Source of the DNA: Dicaeum eximium
Lineage: Eukaryota > Chordata > Aves > Passeriformes > Dicaeidae
Direction of reading: 5' to 3'
DNA length: 64,000 bases
Assembly: GCA_013396995.1 (NCBI GenBank)
Contig: VWZP01009943.1
Location: 186,001 to 250,000, forward strand
Shown here: piece after piece, positions 1-13,980 of the stretch
How positions within the stretch are numbered: the first letter of the stretch is position 1
Layout: each line of letters begins with the position of its first letter
Notes under the pieces: generated by a model
Told to the model about the DNA's origin: nothing
Database searches by the model: none
Seen by the model: only the letters and a program-made list of their open reading frames with translations
Program-made: the position numbers and the translations under genes

Positions 1-2064
1 GGCATAACCACAAGCAGAATGTGGATGACAAGGAATACAGAAACAATTTCTAAGACAAATCAATTTCTAAGTTCAGCCAAAAGGTAAATTCTTCAACAAA
101 AAAGCTAAATCCCATGGCATCTGAACAAATACTTGATTCTCTGACCACAGAACATCACCTTAGATTAGGCCTTAATTGAGATTAATGGGGCATAGCCTAT
201 CTCTCTTGTTTTTTTAAACCACATCTAGAATCAGGGAAGCCATCTCACCTGTCTGATTGCAACAAAAACAAATTGTTATGGTCATTTTTTAAATAATAAA
301 GAGTTAGGCTTTTTAAAAAGAACTTGAGATTCTCCTCTAAAGAAAGGTAAAATAAACATGAAATTTGTACAATACATTTTTTTTTGTATGCTATAGCTGC
401 TGTTCAGAAAACATAGCAGAAAATAGAAAATAATAAAAGCAGTATATTCACAGAAACAATATTTCAGCTGGCCTCAGTTTTTAGGTTTAGCTATTACAAA
501 AAGTTTCAATGCCTTTTTGGCTTTCAAATGCTGAGGTTATAGGACATTCAAGATATGTTAAGTAAAACCCATTCCCTGCAATTCTGTTTATTTTAAGTTT
601 TTGCTAGCATGTATCATGGCATTCCTATCAACACTTTTAAATCCTTAATACTCATTTCTAAAAATGCTAAACCAAGCCCTCAAATTAATGAAAATGCTAG
701 ACAGGTTGTTCTACAAAATATACATACACAGAAATTGAGACATTCTTTCTCAAATCAACAATTTTTTCAAAGGTGTGACAACCAAAAAGTTGAGTCTCTA
801 CTTACCATTCTTTAGTGCTCATTTACATAATTACAAAACTACATGAAAAGTATTCCTTTTCTTGAGTACCACAGACACGAAGCTACTAAGAAAAAGATGT
901 CAGAATCTTTATTAATTCAAATTGCTTCTTACTTTAACAAAATTTATTGCTCCTACAGAAACAAAGTTGAGCCTATTTGATGATTATAATTTTAGATTTC
1001 TTACTTAGAACTATGTCAAAATTAATTCTTATTTAATGAGGTTTTTGAAACGTGTTTAAAATAGCGAAATTCTGAAACTCGCTCATTAGAACTATTTGTA
1101 AGTAATTAAAAATGATAGCTTTTAAATAACTTGTGATTGGATCCTAAAGCCATGTCAGAAATAGTGCTCAGATGACAGCCTGTCACATAAATTAATGCTT
1201 GATACATGAGCCCTGTTTATCACTAAATAGTGAACATTTTATAATTCTCTTGAAAAAAAACAAAGTTAACATTTCTGTTTTCACAATTACTTTTCCTTCC
1301 TTTTCCCTCCTACTTCATGACAGCTAGGTCATTGACATTACCTTGCTGAACACTAGAAAACCATTAATTACCTAGTCTGCGTCCTCCAACTTTTCTGCTA
1401 TCAAATGCTGCTGTTACAATGTAAGAGAAACATAAATTGAACAGAAAAGGTAACCAACTGCTCATGAAAATGTAATTTTTCTCTTTGACAGAGACAAACA
1501 TGATGAGCTGTGGCATTTTTGTGTAAAATCCTTTTTGGATTTGGAGTGTGTCACATTCTATCACTCAGGAGTCAACATTTTGCTCATGACATTGCACCCA
1601 TAGGGAAAGCTTGGGTGTGAGTTTTTGTTTTGTTCTGCTATTTTAAGAGTTTGGCAAGGATTACAGTAAAGATTCTGAAAACTTCTTGGCCTTCAAAGTG
1701 CAGTATAAAAACTGTCTTAAAACATTCTTAAATATGAAGTGGCCTTTATTTTTCATAAATAAGACACTTGAAGTGCAGAGTGTTTGAAAATGTGCTGGCC
1801 AACAAAAACATCAAATTAATTTTTCCTAACAGTATTTCTTTGCTATTCTACAAAAAGCCAGTTAGATGACAATAAAATAAATTAAAAGTCAAATTAAAAA
1901 TAGGAGTATCTTTATTCAGCAAACCAGGGTCAGTGGTAGAAGTTAAACCTAGATTTTTTTTTTTTAATTTCTTGATTTTGATAATAATGTTTACAGCTTT
2001 TTAAGAGATTAGTTCTTAGTTCATTGGTGTTTCCTAAAGAAAACAAAGCTGCCCAGGGCTAATT

Positions 2065-2097
2065 ATGTATATATATGTGTGTGTACATGTGTGTGTA
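2065..2097. repeat. Mixed TA/TG dinucleotide microsatellite
   Basis: A short alternating run in which TA units pass into TG units, interrupted once by an ACA step. It is imperfect and about 33 bp long. Likely polymorphic; no function is implied. Confidence 0.75.
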
Positions 2098-2360
2098 TTT
2101 ATTTCCTTTTTAAATAATGATACATGTTGCATATAAAAAGCCACAGTCAACTGTGAATTTCTTGATGTCTTATTTTCAGGTACAATTTGAACATTTACTG
2201 GAGCCTGGAACCTGTCCTCAAACTGATTAGTAACTTACTTGAAAGCTTGTTGCCATAATTTGAGAGGACTATTCCTGTAAACCAAGGCTATTGCTCATGT
2301 TTAAGGACATCTGAGTCTGACCCTTAGATTTATTTAATTTCCTCTGCAAAATGAAAGATT

Positions 2361-2377
2361 AAAAAAAAAAAAAAAAA
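2361..2377 (+). repeat. Poly(A) run, 17 bp
   Basis: Seventeen consecutive A residues followed by a purine-rich GGAAAG tail. No recognisable retroposon body lies upstream, so it is a simple homopolymer rather than a demonstrable retrotransposon tail. Confidence 0.7.
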
Positions 2378-5300
2378 GGAAAGAGAGCAGCAATAGATTT
2401 ATAGAAGATTGTAAAACGTGTATGTCAAACCACTTCTTGAATCTTACGGGTTTCAAATATTAATTTATAGAACAGTGTAAGCAACAAGGCTTAAAAGTAT
2501 TATTATTCTGATATAAGTAGATGACAGTCTAGTATTGCACTGCATTTTGCTTTTGATGAGGACTATTATTCCCAACAATCATATTATGTAATGATGCCAC
2601 AGCTTGTCATGACTTATCTGAAAAACATGAAAGCGTGCAAGAAATACATAGATTTATGAATGTCACTATTACACAGGCACTGTTTTTCATGGCATTTGCT
2701 GAAGTGCTTTTGTAAACCTGCTCCTATTCATAGGGAGGAAAAAAGGAGAAAAACATTTAGAGAAATTCTATGTTTTCCAAGGGAAAAAAAAACCAAACCA
2801 AACCTGAAATATTTTGTTTTCTATTACAGAAGTGTGAATGTTACTAAAAATATTCTTTTCAGCATTAAAAAGTGCTACTGACCTAGGGGACTTGTTTAGA
2901 GAACTTGTTTATTTAACAGAACAAAGCCTTATGCAAACAAGGAGGAACTTGTTCCCCCCAAAGTTTCTGAATCTCCTGTCCATTTATGAAGACAAGATAC
3001 AAACAGTGAGCAGCAAATTGCCTCACAGGCATTACACTCAGACAACTATTAGAATATAGTGCAGACTTCTGTAAAATTTACAAGACTGACATAGAGCTAT
3101 TAGATTTAAGGGATATAATTGCATTTGATTCAATAGACATTGGATTTAACCTCATTGGTACGTTCCAATGTCTGCTGAAGCATCTGGACAAATATCCACA
3201 AAAGGAATCATATGCAGGCCCTTATTCAGAGCTCTTTGAGTGGATGAAGTAATAGATTCAAAGATTTTTAGCATCCTTGGCTTATACTGTTGCATTTCGT
3301 TGCTAATTCAAGGATAATTGTCTTTACATAGGAAAAGTTCCTAGCCATCCCCAGAGAATGATCTCTAGTATTTCCTCTATATTTGAAATACATGTTGCAA
3401 TCTTGCCTTCTTTAGAGAGATTTCCTACACAAACATCTCTCTGGCCCAAAAAGACATTACTGCATGCAGGAGGAACAATAAATGAAACACCTTAGGTGTT
3501 TTGATAGCCCTAAATTAACTACATGTACTAGAATGAGACATCAGAAAAAGATTGATTCAAGCTGGCAATTAATAGTTTTTGCTGAAGTGCTCCGATTCCC
3601 AAAACAGAGACAAACGTGAGAGAGCAGTGATTACTGTTAAGGTATTAACTTTATTTGGAGGAGTTTAAAATGCATATTAAAGTTAGTAACTTAATGTTAT
3701 AAAATTGAGTTTGAGAAAACTTTTAGGTCTAAGACCTGAGATTAAATGAAGACTGATTGAATTGTTTGTTTACTAGATCTTCTCTCAACATTCTCCTGAA
3801 ATCCCATGAGATATTCAGCAAACTTGGATTCCCTCATCTAAATCAATAGTCTAAAATGAAGATCATGCTAAGCTCTGTAGACAACCAGTGGAAAGAGAGG
3901 ACCTTGATGTTGTGATGTAAGTTGTGTTAGTTTTCCTCATTTCTCTCCCTCGACTTTAGAGAGAAGCTGGCAACTATGCTATTAATTTGGGTGTCTCTGC
4001 CCAGGGCTTATGATTAGATTAAAAGAATCTGGGCTTCTATATTGACTTAAAAAATCATGTAATGCTTTCCATTAAAATCTATCTGTTCAAAAGATATCTT
4101 CAAAAGTAATGCAAGACATCATCTGACATTAAACTAGCTTTCTAAATTACTTGGTATTAGATTTAGAGAGGACAACAGCAAAGCTCCCTTCACTGGCCCA
4201 GAACCTGCATACACCAACTGATACTGCATTTCTCAGTTTAACAAATAATTTGTGGGGTTTTTTCTTCCTCAGAAAATTCTCAGAAGTCCTTCTTTTTATA
4301 ATGCAATGCCAAAGGAGAGCAGTAATAACTGCAGGTCAATTACTGAGCATAGGTTACAGGGCTTGAAATCTTAGTGACCTTGAGTGGAATCCGGTTCCAA
4401 ATGAAATTTGTTAAATACCATTATGTTATGTGACAACTCTGGGAGTCAGGGAATAAAAGAATAGTAGAGCCAAAGCCCCTTGGGGCAGTCTGATAAAATG
4501 TAGCAAAACCTGTCTAAATAACACATTTGTTATATCTAGTTTTGTTGCTTTAAAATGGTTTGCTCAGGAAGCTGCTGGGCTCAGAGGAAGAAATCACCTC
4601 ATCTCAGCCATCACAAAGGCATTGTTGTATACTGCCTCTGTTCTAACCATGGCAACACACTGCCACCAAAAAAAAATTAAAAAACAATTAAAAATCAGTG
4701 ATGCAAAACCAGATTAAAAATATTCATTTCAGAATTAAAGCATAACAGATTAAACCCAAAGATTTCTTGGCTAGCATTTAATCATACAATTTTTTTCTTT
4801 TTCAGAACTCTCAATTTAACCTCAGTTCCCAGGTTTTCTTTTTCAGATTTCATTTCCAGTGCAGTAGATATGCCATGTTTTCTCTATGGGACTACATCTG
4901 ACATGAGTCAGTCACTCTATACTACTCACAGTCGAAAGAACTTCATCTAAAAGTACCTTAAGATTGAATCTTTTGTGTGAAGCCTGAGCAATCTGCAGCC
5001 AGCAAAGAATAAAAATATATTGAGGACTCACTGCCAGAGATGCAATCGTGAGATGCAGAAATAATTGCTGGAAAATAACAGAAGATGGTGTGCTAGTGAA
5101 AGTTTGAGTTTGATCTGCTTTTAGAAGATTCTGTGTATCCAGGCCACATACTTGCTTTACTGTCCAGAGTGCAGAGATAGTAAAAGAAGTATCACATACA
5201 AAATTCATCATGAACTCTTCCAACATAAAAATAGCTGAGTTTTAACAAAAAAGATAGGGCTAATAATGATCTATTTTTATTTCATTTTTACATACAAGAT

Positions 5301-7633
5301 AAAGTCACTGTCCGGTTCCTAGATGACAATCAAGCCCAGTTTTACCCCAACTAATTAACATGCAATGCTTATAGTCATTTGTGGTTATAAATATTATATA
5401 AGTTTCTATTAAGATAATAGGGATTATAGGTTCAATTTTTCACAATTTTTATCAGGTTCAAATAAACTTGAGGGTTATATTTTTAGACTGAAATAGAAAA
5501 AAAAAAAAGAAAAAAAGTTATACTGAAGGATTTGTGCTGGAACTTTGTTTCAGGTAAGTGATTAATATTTTCTCTGAAAAGCAGTATCTCTGAGATAATT
5601 TGCTTGCATTTTATACTGTTCTATGAATTATAGAAGAATCCACACTGGCTACCTATGTTATTTTGCAAGAGTCACTATTCTTTTTAGAAGCAGACTGAAG
5701 GAAACTTGAATCATCCAAGCAGTCACTTGACTGCATCATAGACTTGCCCAAGGTAAAAAGGAAAGTCAACTTGAAAATTATTTTGAGAGATAAGGCAGGT
5801 TAAAAAGAATGAGGTCACTATTTCTATGAAAATAACAACAATGATCAAGAAGATCAACAATTGAGACTTTTACAGATAACTGGAATAAATGATGAAGTTC
5901 CTAGAATATTGTAGCCTTTCCAACTGAAGATCAAAGAATGTTATGTGTTTACTATTTTTGTACTAACTCAATAACACACCTTACATTTCATTCCCTGCTT
6001 CCCAAAAATAAAATTTAAAAAAAAATCAATCTAATAAATCACCAACTGTGATATCTACAGAAATTGTAGCATTTTTTGAAAAGTAATGAGCGCTAAGATA
6101 TTAAAGCCTGTAGACAGGCTGGCACTGCTGGCAGTGCTCACATGATCCAGGTCCTCAGAGTTCCTCAGCTGGGAAAGCCACAACTTTCTGCAAAAATTAG
6201 ACTTAGGTTTGACTGCACAGCAAGGCAGCTCTCACTGCTCATGCATCAGGGAGTACTCTGTTTAACAGTGTTATTAATTTCTTCAAGGAGACACTAGATT
6301 CAGGATACTTTGGAAATGCTGTTCTCTCTGTGAATTAAATCACACTTCATATCTCACAAATACCAAGCAGTCACCTTCATTCTTTCTCTTTTTATTTAAC
6401 ATTAATTTTGCTGCAAGAGACATGTAATCCACAGCTTTCTTGTTGTGCCTGGCCATTTTAATTTTTGATCCTCTTTAATACACTCTAATAATCAGTCTGT
6501 AAAGTCCAATTATTCAGGGTAAAAATGACTGGCATGTCCAGACTCAACAAACCCCAGCTCAACAAATTTTATGACTGTGAACTCTATAATTTTCTATGTA
6601 AATCCATTTTCATATTGTCCCAGCTTGTATCTTCATTGGCAACACAGCTTTGCTCTTATAGGCAGGAAAATTTAACAACAAATTACAGACCACATGAATG
6701 CATAAACCATTGCATGAATATTAAAAACAAAAGTGGAAGTAATTTGCTGTTAAGGGAAAAATGTGGTTAAACACTTTTACATATCACTTCTCCAAGAACA
6801 ACCCTGGAAAATTTTGTGTGACTGGATTAAACAAGCCTTCAGTTTCATGGAAATTCTGAACATCCCTGGAGACTCCAGTAAAATCATTAATTTCTAGTCA
6901 ACAAGAACAAGGCATTAGTGATATAATTCCTTAAGATATAAACTAAAGCTAGGATTAGAAAAAAACCCAACTGGGTTCTCCATTTATCTAATATTTTGCT
7001 TTTATCTGAATCATTGTACTATGTACCTTTTCAAACCAATTTTAAGTTTTGTAAATAAGGCACTGTTTCAGTAGATTTGCTGAATTCAATTTCAACATCT
7101 TTGTGATGTTGTTTTTTATCATCTTTTATGATAATATGATAAGGATGTTCTATGTATAAAAAGATGTTTCACTAGAAATGTGTATTTACAAATACCTAGA
7201 ATATTACATCTCTCATGGCTTTACCTAGAGGCAGGAAAAAGTAGCTTTTAAACTGGGTAAGTCATAAAGTATTATGAAATACTATATATTATACACTATA
7301 TTAAGAACTATAGCAAACATTAATTTTTAATTTTTTTTATTTTAAACTATCACACAAAGTTAAAAGCTCCTTTTGTTCTTAAACTTCAAGAGAGAATCCT
7401 TTCTCTGCTTAAAGCAAAGCTCTTTTAAATAGCAATGCAATACTGAAATCCTAATTCTGGTGTTGCTAGTTTATACACAACTGGTGGCCATCTGACTGCT
7501 GATATGAATACAGCTGCAATATCCCTAATAAGGACTGATCAAAACCTTCTCCAGTTTCCTGAATTATTTTTATAGAAACCACAGGGGGGGGGAAAATAAT
7601 TTGGATAAATTTACAAAATAATGTATTTACATG

Positions 7634-7720
7634 TGGAAGGTGTCTCTGCCCATGGCAGGGGGCTGGAACTGGATGATCTTTAAGGACCCTTTCACCCAGG
7701 CCATTCTATGGTTCTATGAT
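7634..7720 (+). mobile_element. CR1 LINE fragment, 3' terminal end, plus strand
   Basis: The segment reads like the 3' end of chicken repeat 1. It begins with GGAAGGTGTCTCTGCCCATG, continues through GGCAGGGGGCTGGAACTGGA and the GATGATCTTTAAGG block, and ends in the repeated ATTCTATGGTTCTATGAT tip that is the short 3' microsatellite of CR1. Only about 87 bp remain, so the copy is strongly 5'-truncated, the usual state for CR1. It carries no coding part. The element runs 5' to 3' on the plus strand. Identification rests on my recall of the CR1 3' consensus; a RepeatMasker run would give the subfamily. Confidence 0.93.
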
Positions 7721-9773
7721 AAATCAATACCAGATAATACATGTAAGCAAGACAATGAGAAATTTATATTGTCCCCTTTTAGTGACCTCTAATATGTGTG
7801 CTGAAGTGTCTATGCTGTAATAAAGTAGAAAGAATGTATTTTTCTCTGCATGAACTAGTGAAAATAATAAACTAGATCAACCAGAAAAAGAGCATGAACC
7901 AAGGAGAATACAATAACATATGAAAGAAGTTAATTTCTCAAGTAACAGTATGCAATCTTATATACTTGAAACTCAAATTATTTTGAACATTGAGTAATTT
8001 ATGGCTATCAACAGGCAAGCACATTCCTTCCTTCATTTATTTGTTTTATTCCCCATAGCATACAGCAAATAAATAATATTACTTCTAAGGAGACATTTTC
8101 TGCTGTTATCATTTGCGCCTTGAGGAAAAGAATCTTAATATCTTTGAGCTTATGAACAAACCTACTTACTGTCAGACATTCCTCCCTTTTCTCATTCTTC
8201 ATAATAAATTCCACAAATTTTTGTGTTGGTACACGTGCTCTAAAGAAAAGCAATATTAACAGGTTTAGTGTGACACAGATTGAGGTTTTTAAGATTCTTT
8301 AAAGCAAGGGCATCCGCACAGCAAGTCAATAATTATTTCTCCCAGTTGGGAAGATACTTTCTTGTCCTGTTCAATTTGGAAATAAGTCCTGTATATCCTA
8401 GAAAGCAGATTCAATTCAAAATACTAAAAAAATCTTGAAAGTTATTTAAAATGTAAATAATTGGCAACTTGTATGTGATTAAAATTTTACAAGGTTAATC
8501 ATCAGAATCCACATTTAGAGACTTTTCCACAATGACATACTGCATATTAATTAACAATGTTGAACACTTGGTATTTTATATTAGCAAAATCACAACAAAG
8601 TGTAAGCTGTGCAACCTGGGACAACAGTCTAATTCCAATAAAGCACTCAGTAGTATAGTTTCATGATTTGACAAAAATACATGCAAGAAAGAATACCTGC
8701 AGCTAAATCTGGGCACTAACTACTTAGTCTTCACTCTCTTTACTCTTAATGGTGACAGAGGTTAAGACCCTGCTGAACCACTTTCTACAGAATTCATTTA
8801 TCTTTCTGGTTTTGCACTGGCCACAGATGCACACTAAAGAGATCATCCTAAAGTTTGCTTTTGGCAATACAAACCAATGCCATTTTTAGCCAACTACCCA
8901 CGCAGGTGATCACAGACAGAGGTTTAGGTGTTCCTATACATTGCTATGCAAATGTAGAAAAAATACATATTGTTGAAAGATAAGATCAAAAACTACCTAC
9001 AATAGTCCTAAACAATGACTGTGATCAAAAGGAACTAGATAGCCAGTAGTAAGTAAATCAGACCCGTTTGTAGTTAAAAGTGTGGGTTAGAATTCATAAA
9101 CCTAGAAACAATCCTGGGATGCAGAAATTTTAGCTGCTGCCTCTTCCTACACTTCTCACAACTGTTGCAATTCATTGATGATTTTACCATCTGTCTCAAA
9201 AGCTAAAATACTTGGTTTAAATATATAAAAGCCAGACAGGCAACTCCATTATTACATGCAAAGGCATTTCTAGATCTGTAAACACAAACTTAAAACTTCC
9301 CACCACTTTTGCAGTTCTACCTGTGTTAACAATTGTGAGACTAGAATGGGCTTGTCACCAGAATGGCCTAATCTAGGCTTTGTCATGGCAGTGCAATTTA
9401 TTACAGAATACCTCCTGGATTGTATTAAGGTTGTATCAAATGAACTGCCTTACTTGTTGGTACACTGAGACATTTCAAAAACAAGACGAGAAGGTCTATT
9501 AAATTAAATTAACCCTTGCCATTATTTCTATATGTTGCAGTCAAAATTTGGGCAATGCAATATCTTTGTTATCTAAAACATGATAGTCATGCTTTAAGTC
9601 AGGTAAATATAATCAGAAAAGAAATCAAAGGAACATGCTAAGCTGCAAAGACTCCTAAGTGTTTCTTTTCTCTTACAACTCTTTTTGTAGAACTTTTCAC
9701 TGTAACACAGGGCATTGAAGCTTGCATAAATTTTATGCATCCTAGTACCTCACGATGGGCAATAACGATGTGC

Positions 9774-9795
9774 AAAAAAAAAAAAAAAAAAAAAA
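9774..9795 (+). repeat. Poly(A) run, 22 bp
   Basis: Twenty-two consecutive A residues followed by GAGGAATAAT. No retroposon body or flanking target-site duplication was seen, so it is called a homopolymer only. Confidence 0.8.
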
Positions 9796-11490
9796 GAGGA
9801 ATAATGCTTTGTGGAAAATATCTATACCTTTTTAAAGTGATCTTGTTCTGGCAGCACAGAAATGTAATCTAAATTTCTACATGAAAATGACGAAAATACA
9901 TTAAACTCAATTTTATAATAAATTGCCTCTGAAACAAGATTTTCTGCCACATTTCAGCTCAGAAACATTTCATAGCATCCAAATTCCACCTTTTGATGAG
10001 CAGACATTCTGAGTAAGTCTGGCATGCTTTTAATTGCAGAAGCACATGTATACCTCTAAAATAAAAGTGTTTAGTATTCAAACTTTTCAGGGACCATTTC
10101 ACTTAGGACTCTGAGGGTGATATCAAATCTGAAATGACAGTTATGATTTTCAGGCATATCTCCCTCTATAACACGTACATTCTTCACACTTTAAAAAAAT
10201 GAAGACACAGTTACAGCTGCTGCCTACTGATCTGTGTGCACTGAGAACATCAACATATTCAGCTTATCACAACCATTTGCAAGAGCATGTTTGTCAAGCA
10301 AAACTATCTCAGACCATGAGAGAGCTGATGTCTCAGTTGGATTACTTCACTAACTCTTCTATAACAGCATAGAAGGTTATTTTAACTGAGACTATGCAAA
10401 CAAAACCAAAAAATTCTCACAGACTGTTAAGCATCGCAGAAACCTCATCACTTTGAAATCTAAAATTGTTTCAGGCTTGAGGTTTAACATGCAAATAAAA
10501 TCTAGAGCTACTCTGAATACAACAGCAGGAAGAAAATTGTAAGATCTAATACTGGCCTCATTCCAAAGTACAGGCCATATCTCAAACTTATATTTTTATA
10601 CAATCTGATGCAGAATATATATAAAAATACTGATAATTCCAACATTTTTATAGAGTTATTCCTCAGTGAGACACAGCAAACTTCATAATATGATACCATT
10701 AGGCTCACATCAGAGGTGTGGAAATAAGCACAACAGGACTTTCCTGAGCTTTAAGCAAATATAACTAATGATCAGAAAAAACACTGATTGTTATATAGAG
10801 ACCATGTCTGTTAATTTGTCACACTAGCTTGGCTTCAAACAAAATTGTCTCTTCATTTATGACTTTCAGCTTGAGGGCAGCTGGAGAACAAATTCATTAC
10901 AATAATATCTCTCTGTTGGTTAACCTTTTAGACCTTTGATGCCTGAACCTAAAATTCTGTGTGCTATACTTGCCTCAGGAAAAGATAACTTTTCCTAAAT
11001 TGCTTTGAAATGTATCATAAGCATGGACAAAGAAGATAGACTGGTAATTTCACTTTTTACTATTTCTTCTTAAAAGAACTTATAGCATGTTCTGTATTCA
11101 CAAGAGCAGGAAAAAATGGCATATATCTATAATTTTTTTTTAATATATACATATTTGGCTTGTCTAGTCCTTCCTGACTAAGCTCTCTAACAGACCAACT
11201 CCTTTCCTCAAATTCCATAGTCAAGCAAGATTAGGAGACCTTGAGGAAAGAAGAGGAGGTATCCTGAAAATTAAAAGTAGATTATTGGAAGTAGAGAATC
11301 TAATACTCTTAGCAATTATATGATTACAAAACTCATCTCTGTATACTTGATGTTACTAAAATATTCCTAACACATTAAAATGCTTTATAAATGTTTTTCT
11401 ATACAATGTATTATATTTGTATTTTTATATAGAAATATATACAAGTAATATATAATGAGATCTTTATCATAAAGAAAACCATTTAGAGAA

Positions 11491-11524
11491 AGCTTCTCAG
11501 AATTAAAAGCTTCTCAGAATTAAA
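11491..11524 (+). repeat. Exact tandem duplication of a 17-bp unit
   Basis: The unit AGCTTCTCAGAATTAAA occurs at 11491-11507 and again, with no mismatch and no spacer, at 11508-11524. Two exact adjacent copies of a non-simple unit suggest a recent replication-slippage or template-switch duplication. Confidence 0.9.
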
Positions 11525-13980
11525 AGCACAAAAGTGCCAATCCTTTTTCCTGTGGTATCTATGGAAAAGCTGAGCAATTTCAGTAAGGCCAGGGTTTTGT
11601 TAAAGTTCAAAGGAGGCAATCATTTTGACTGGACTGTGACAACGTAAAGAGTCTTGTTAACTTGTATGGCATCAGCCAGTTTTAGAAGGGGTAAAGCAAT
11701 TGACACTACCCATTGAAGGAACATGAAATGTGAGGACAAGGACCCATAAGAGTTCACCTTTTTTCATGATTGCCAAGTTATTCTGATCAAAAAGTATCTC
11801 AGCAAAAGCTTCTGTGCTTCGTTAAGTATTTGCAGCCCCTCAGCTGTGGCTCTGACTGACCTTTACTTAGCACAAATTACTCTAACTGTTGTACTGCTAT
11901 ACAGAAAAGATTGGCTCTAAATTAGTCTCTTCTGATATGAGAGACCAGAAAAATTGATTGCTCAGTGCCTTCTTACTGACCTCCCACTCACTTGAATATT
12001 AAAATTCCAGAACTGCCATGAGCACCTGCAGGGTTTTTACAGATATAAAGAATGCATTTGACTACCCTACTGCATACATATATAACTCAAAGTAGAATTG
12101 AAGGATTGCATAATGAATGTTATTAAGAAAATAATCTCATTAATATTTCAAAGGACCAGCTTCTCTTCTCAGAATAGGCAGCAAATAAAGATAGCCTAAA
12201 AAAATGCTAAGCCCAGGACTCCCTGTACCCCATGTTTGTTAGAGACCTTCACATGTGGGGAAAAACTTTAACATGTGATGTCATAAAGATATCTGGAAAG
12301 AGGTAAAAAGAGCCAAATAGATATGCTTTGGATGTGTTGAGAATACCATCCTGGGAAGATGCCTTCATACAGTCAGAGGAGATTCAAGGTGGATCAAGCA
12401 TTCCTCAAGGCATTTCTTCTCCAATGGGCTACTACTGCACTGTGATACTCACTGAAAGTGTATAGCACTGCAGAAAGACACAAAATTCCCATGGCCACAG
12501 GAAGGCAGCTCATGAACCTTTGAAGAAGAGACAGTAAACCAAAGACTGGCTACACAAAGCAGAAATAACACAGAAAGCAGGGAGTAGCAGCCAGGATTAT
12601 GCAGCACATGCATGAGAACTCCGATTAAGCAGGCTACAGCCAGGCACATAGATGTGAACATCCACATGCCCCTCCAGGAAGTTTTTGGGAGTCTGACCCT
12701 GCAGAACGTGCCTACCAGGTCATAATCTCAGTCTGTCTTCTGGATTCCAAGAAGACAAGGTGGATGAAGGCACTTCCTAAAGCATAGTACTCACAGAATC
12801 ACATTTATGGCACACTAGAGGAAACGAGGGAATTTTGGTGTGAGATGGGAAGATACCTTGAAAGCTTAGGACTTTGAGAGTTAGGTAAGCACTAGTCAGT
12901 GGGGTTTATATTAAAATTTCAGGTTTAGATGCCTGAAGGTCATTGAATTTCCACATCAGGGGTCTTTCCTGAGATCACAATGAGTAAATACATTTTAAGC
13001 TTGTTATGAATCTGATAAATACACAGTAATTTAATTTTCCCAATAAAATTATCAGCAGGGGGAAAAATATTTTATCACCTAAAACCAGGGAACAAAAGTG
13101 TGATTTGTGCAGATCCCCAGCAATTTCAGTAGGGCTTCCCATAGTGGCAGTTATCCTTCCACTTAGAGTAAATTACAGGCCAAGATCTAACCGTCTAAAC
13201 AGATTTGCTAATTACTCACAAATAGTAAACATAAGCACAAGCAAAAAAAAGTGGAAGAAAACAAGCTATCTATTTTCTTCTGCTAATCTTAAATTACTAA
13301 GACTAGCATTTTAAGGGAGAGATTTCATTTCCAGACTATAGAGAGCCATTAATGAAGTTTGCATAATGATTTTAAATAGCTCTTCTCCAACACACACCAT
13401 ATCATAATGTGGAAAATAAATGCTTTTATTAACAAGCAGATGAGTTTGCCATTCCTATGCCAAATAAGGATTCTCTCATAATTAGAAATTGCACATTCCC
13501 TAGAAGGAAAATTCTTACTGAGTATACAGCTGCAGGGAAACCCTGCTGCAGCTGCACCCTGCTTCCCTCAGAAGAGGTCCCCATGGTGTGGAAATTACTT
13601 CCAGCAGTGTTATAGGGATAAATGCACTTTACATTTAAAATATATTTCTACCTTTAGTTTTGAAGCACACAGCATACTGAGAGTGCAGTTACAGATTCCA
13701 CTTATCCCTTCCTCTTTGACCCCAACTTTAGTAGCAGTATGTGTGACTGAAACTCAAAGGTGGAATTGATGGAGAAAAACCAAACCATAAACCAGTGAAA
13801 ACATATTTTATTTCAAGTGGGTAAGAAAGCACTTTCAAGGACAAGGATAAGTTTCATAAAAAAATATGTCAGCATAAAGCAATGAACTTATAAGTAATTG
13901 AAAGATCTCAGGTAAAAGCAGCCCTTCCTTCCACTGGGTTTTCCTGAAGTTTCCACTGCACATAACAAGAGCTACAAGAG

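Larger units (their letters stand above)
1..7633. other. Unique AT-rich non-coding DNA, no gene seen
   Basis: Both strands are broken by frequent stops. The longest frame, 4912-5226 on the minus strand (104 codons), has no recognisable motif and ordinary low-complexity residue use. Besides simple runs (a mixed TA/TG run at 2065-2097, A17 at 2361-2377, an interrupted A-run at 5497-5516, and G9 at 7584-7592) I see no interspersed repeat or RNA gene. Base composition is even and AT-rich, as in avian intergenic or intronic sequence. Confidence 0.7.
7721..13980. other. Unique non-coding DNA with a GC-richer patch
   Basis: Mostly AT-rich sequence without usable open frames. It holds an A22 run at 9774-9795 and a 17-bp tandem duplication at 11491-11524. 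A patch around 12350-12800 is noticeably less AT-rich; on its minus strand a 72-codon frame (12449-12667) begins with hydrophobic residues, but neither this frame nor the surrounding DNA matches anything I know. The patch could be an old repeat, a conserved regulatory element or chance. Confidence 0.6.

Noticed and set aside
12449..12667. Minus-strand frame with a hydrophobic, membrane-like start
   Set aside because: Hydrophobic runs are common when T-rich DNA is translated. No motif, no repeat partner and no other gene parts nearby.
12791..12805. CACAGAATCACA motif resembling a CR1 tip
   Set aside because: A short isolated match with no CR1 sequence on either side.
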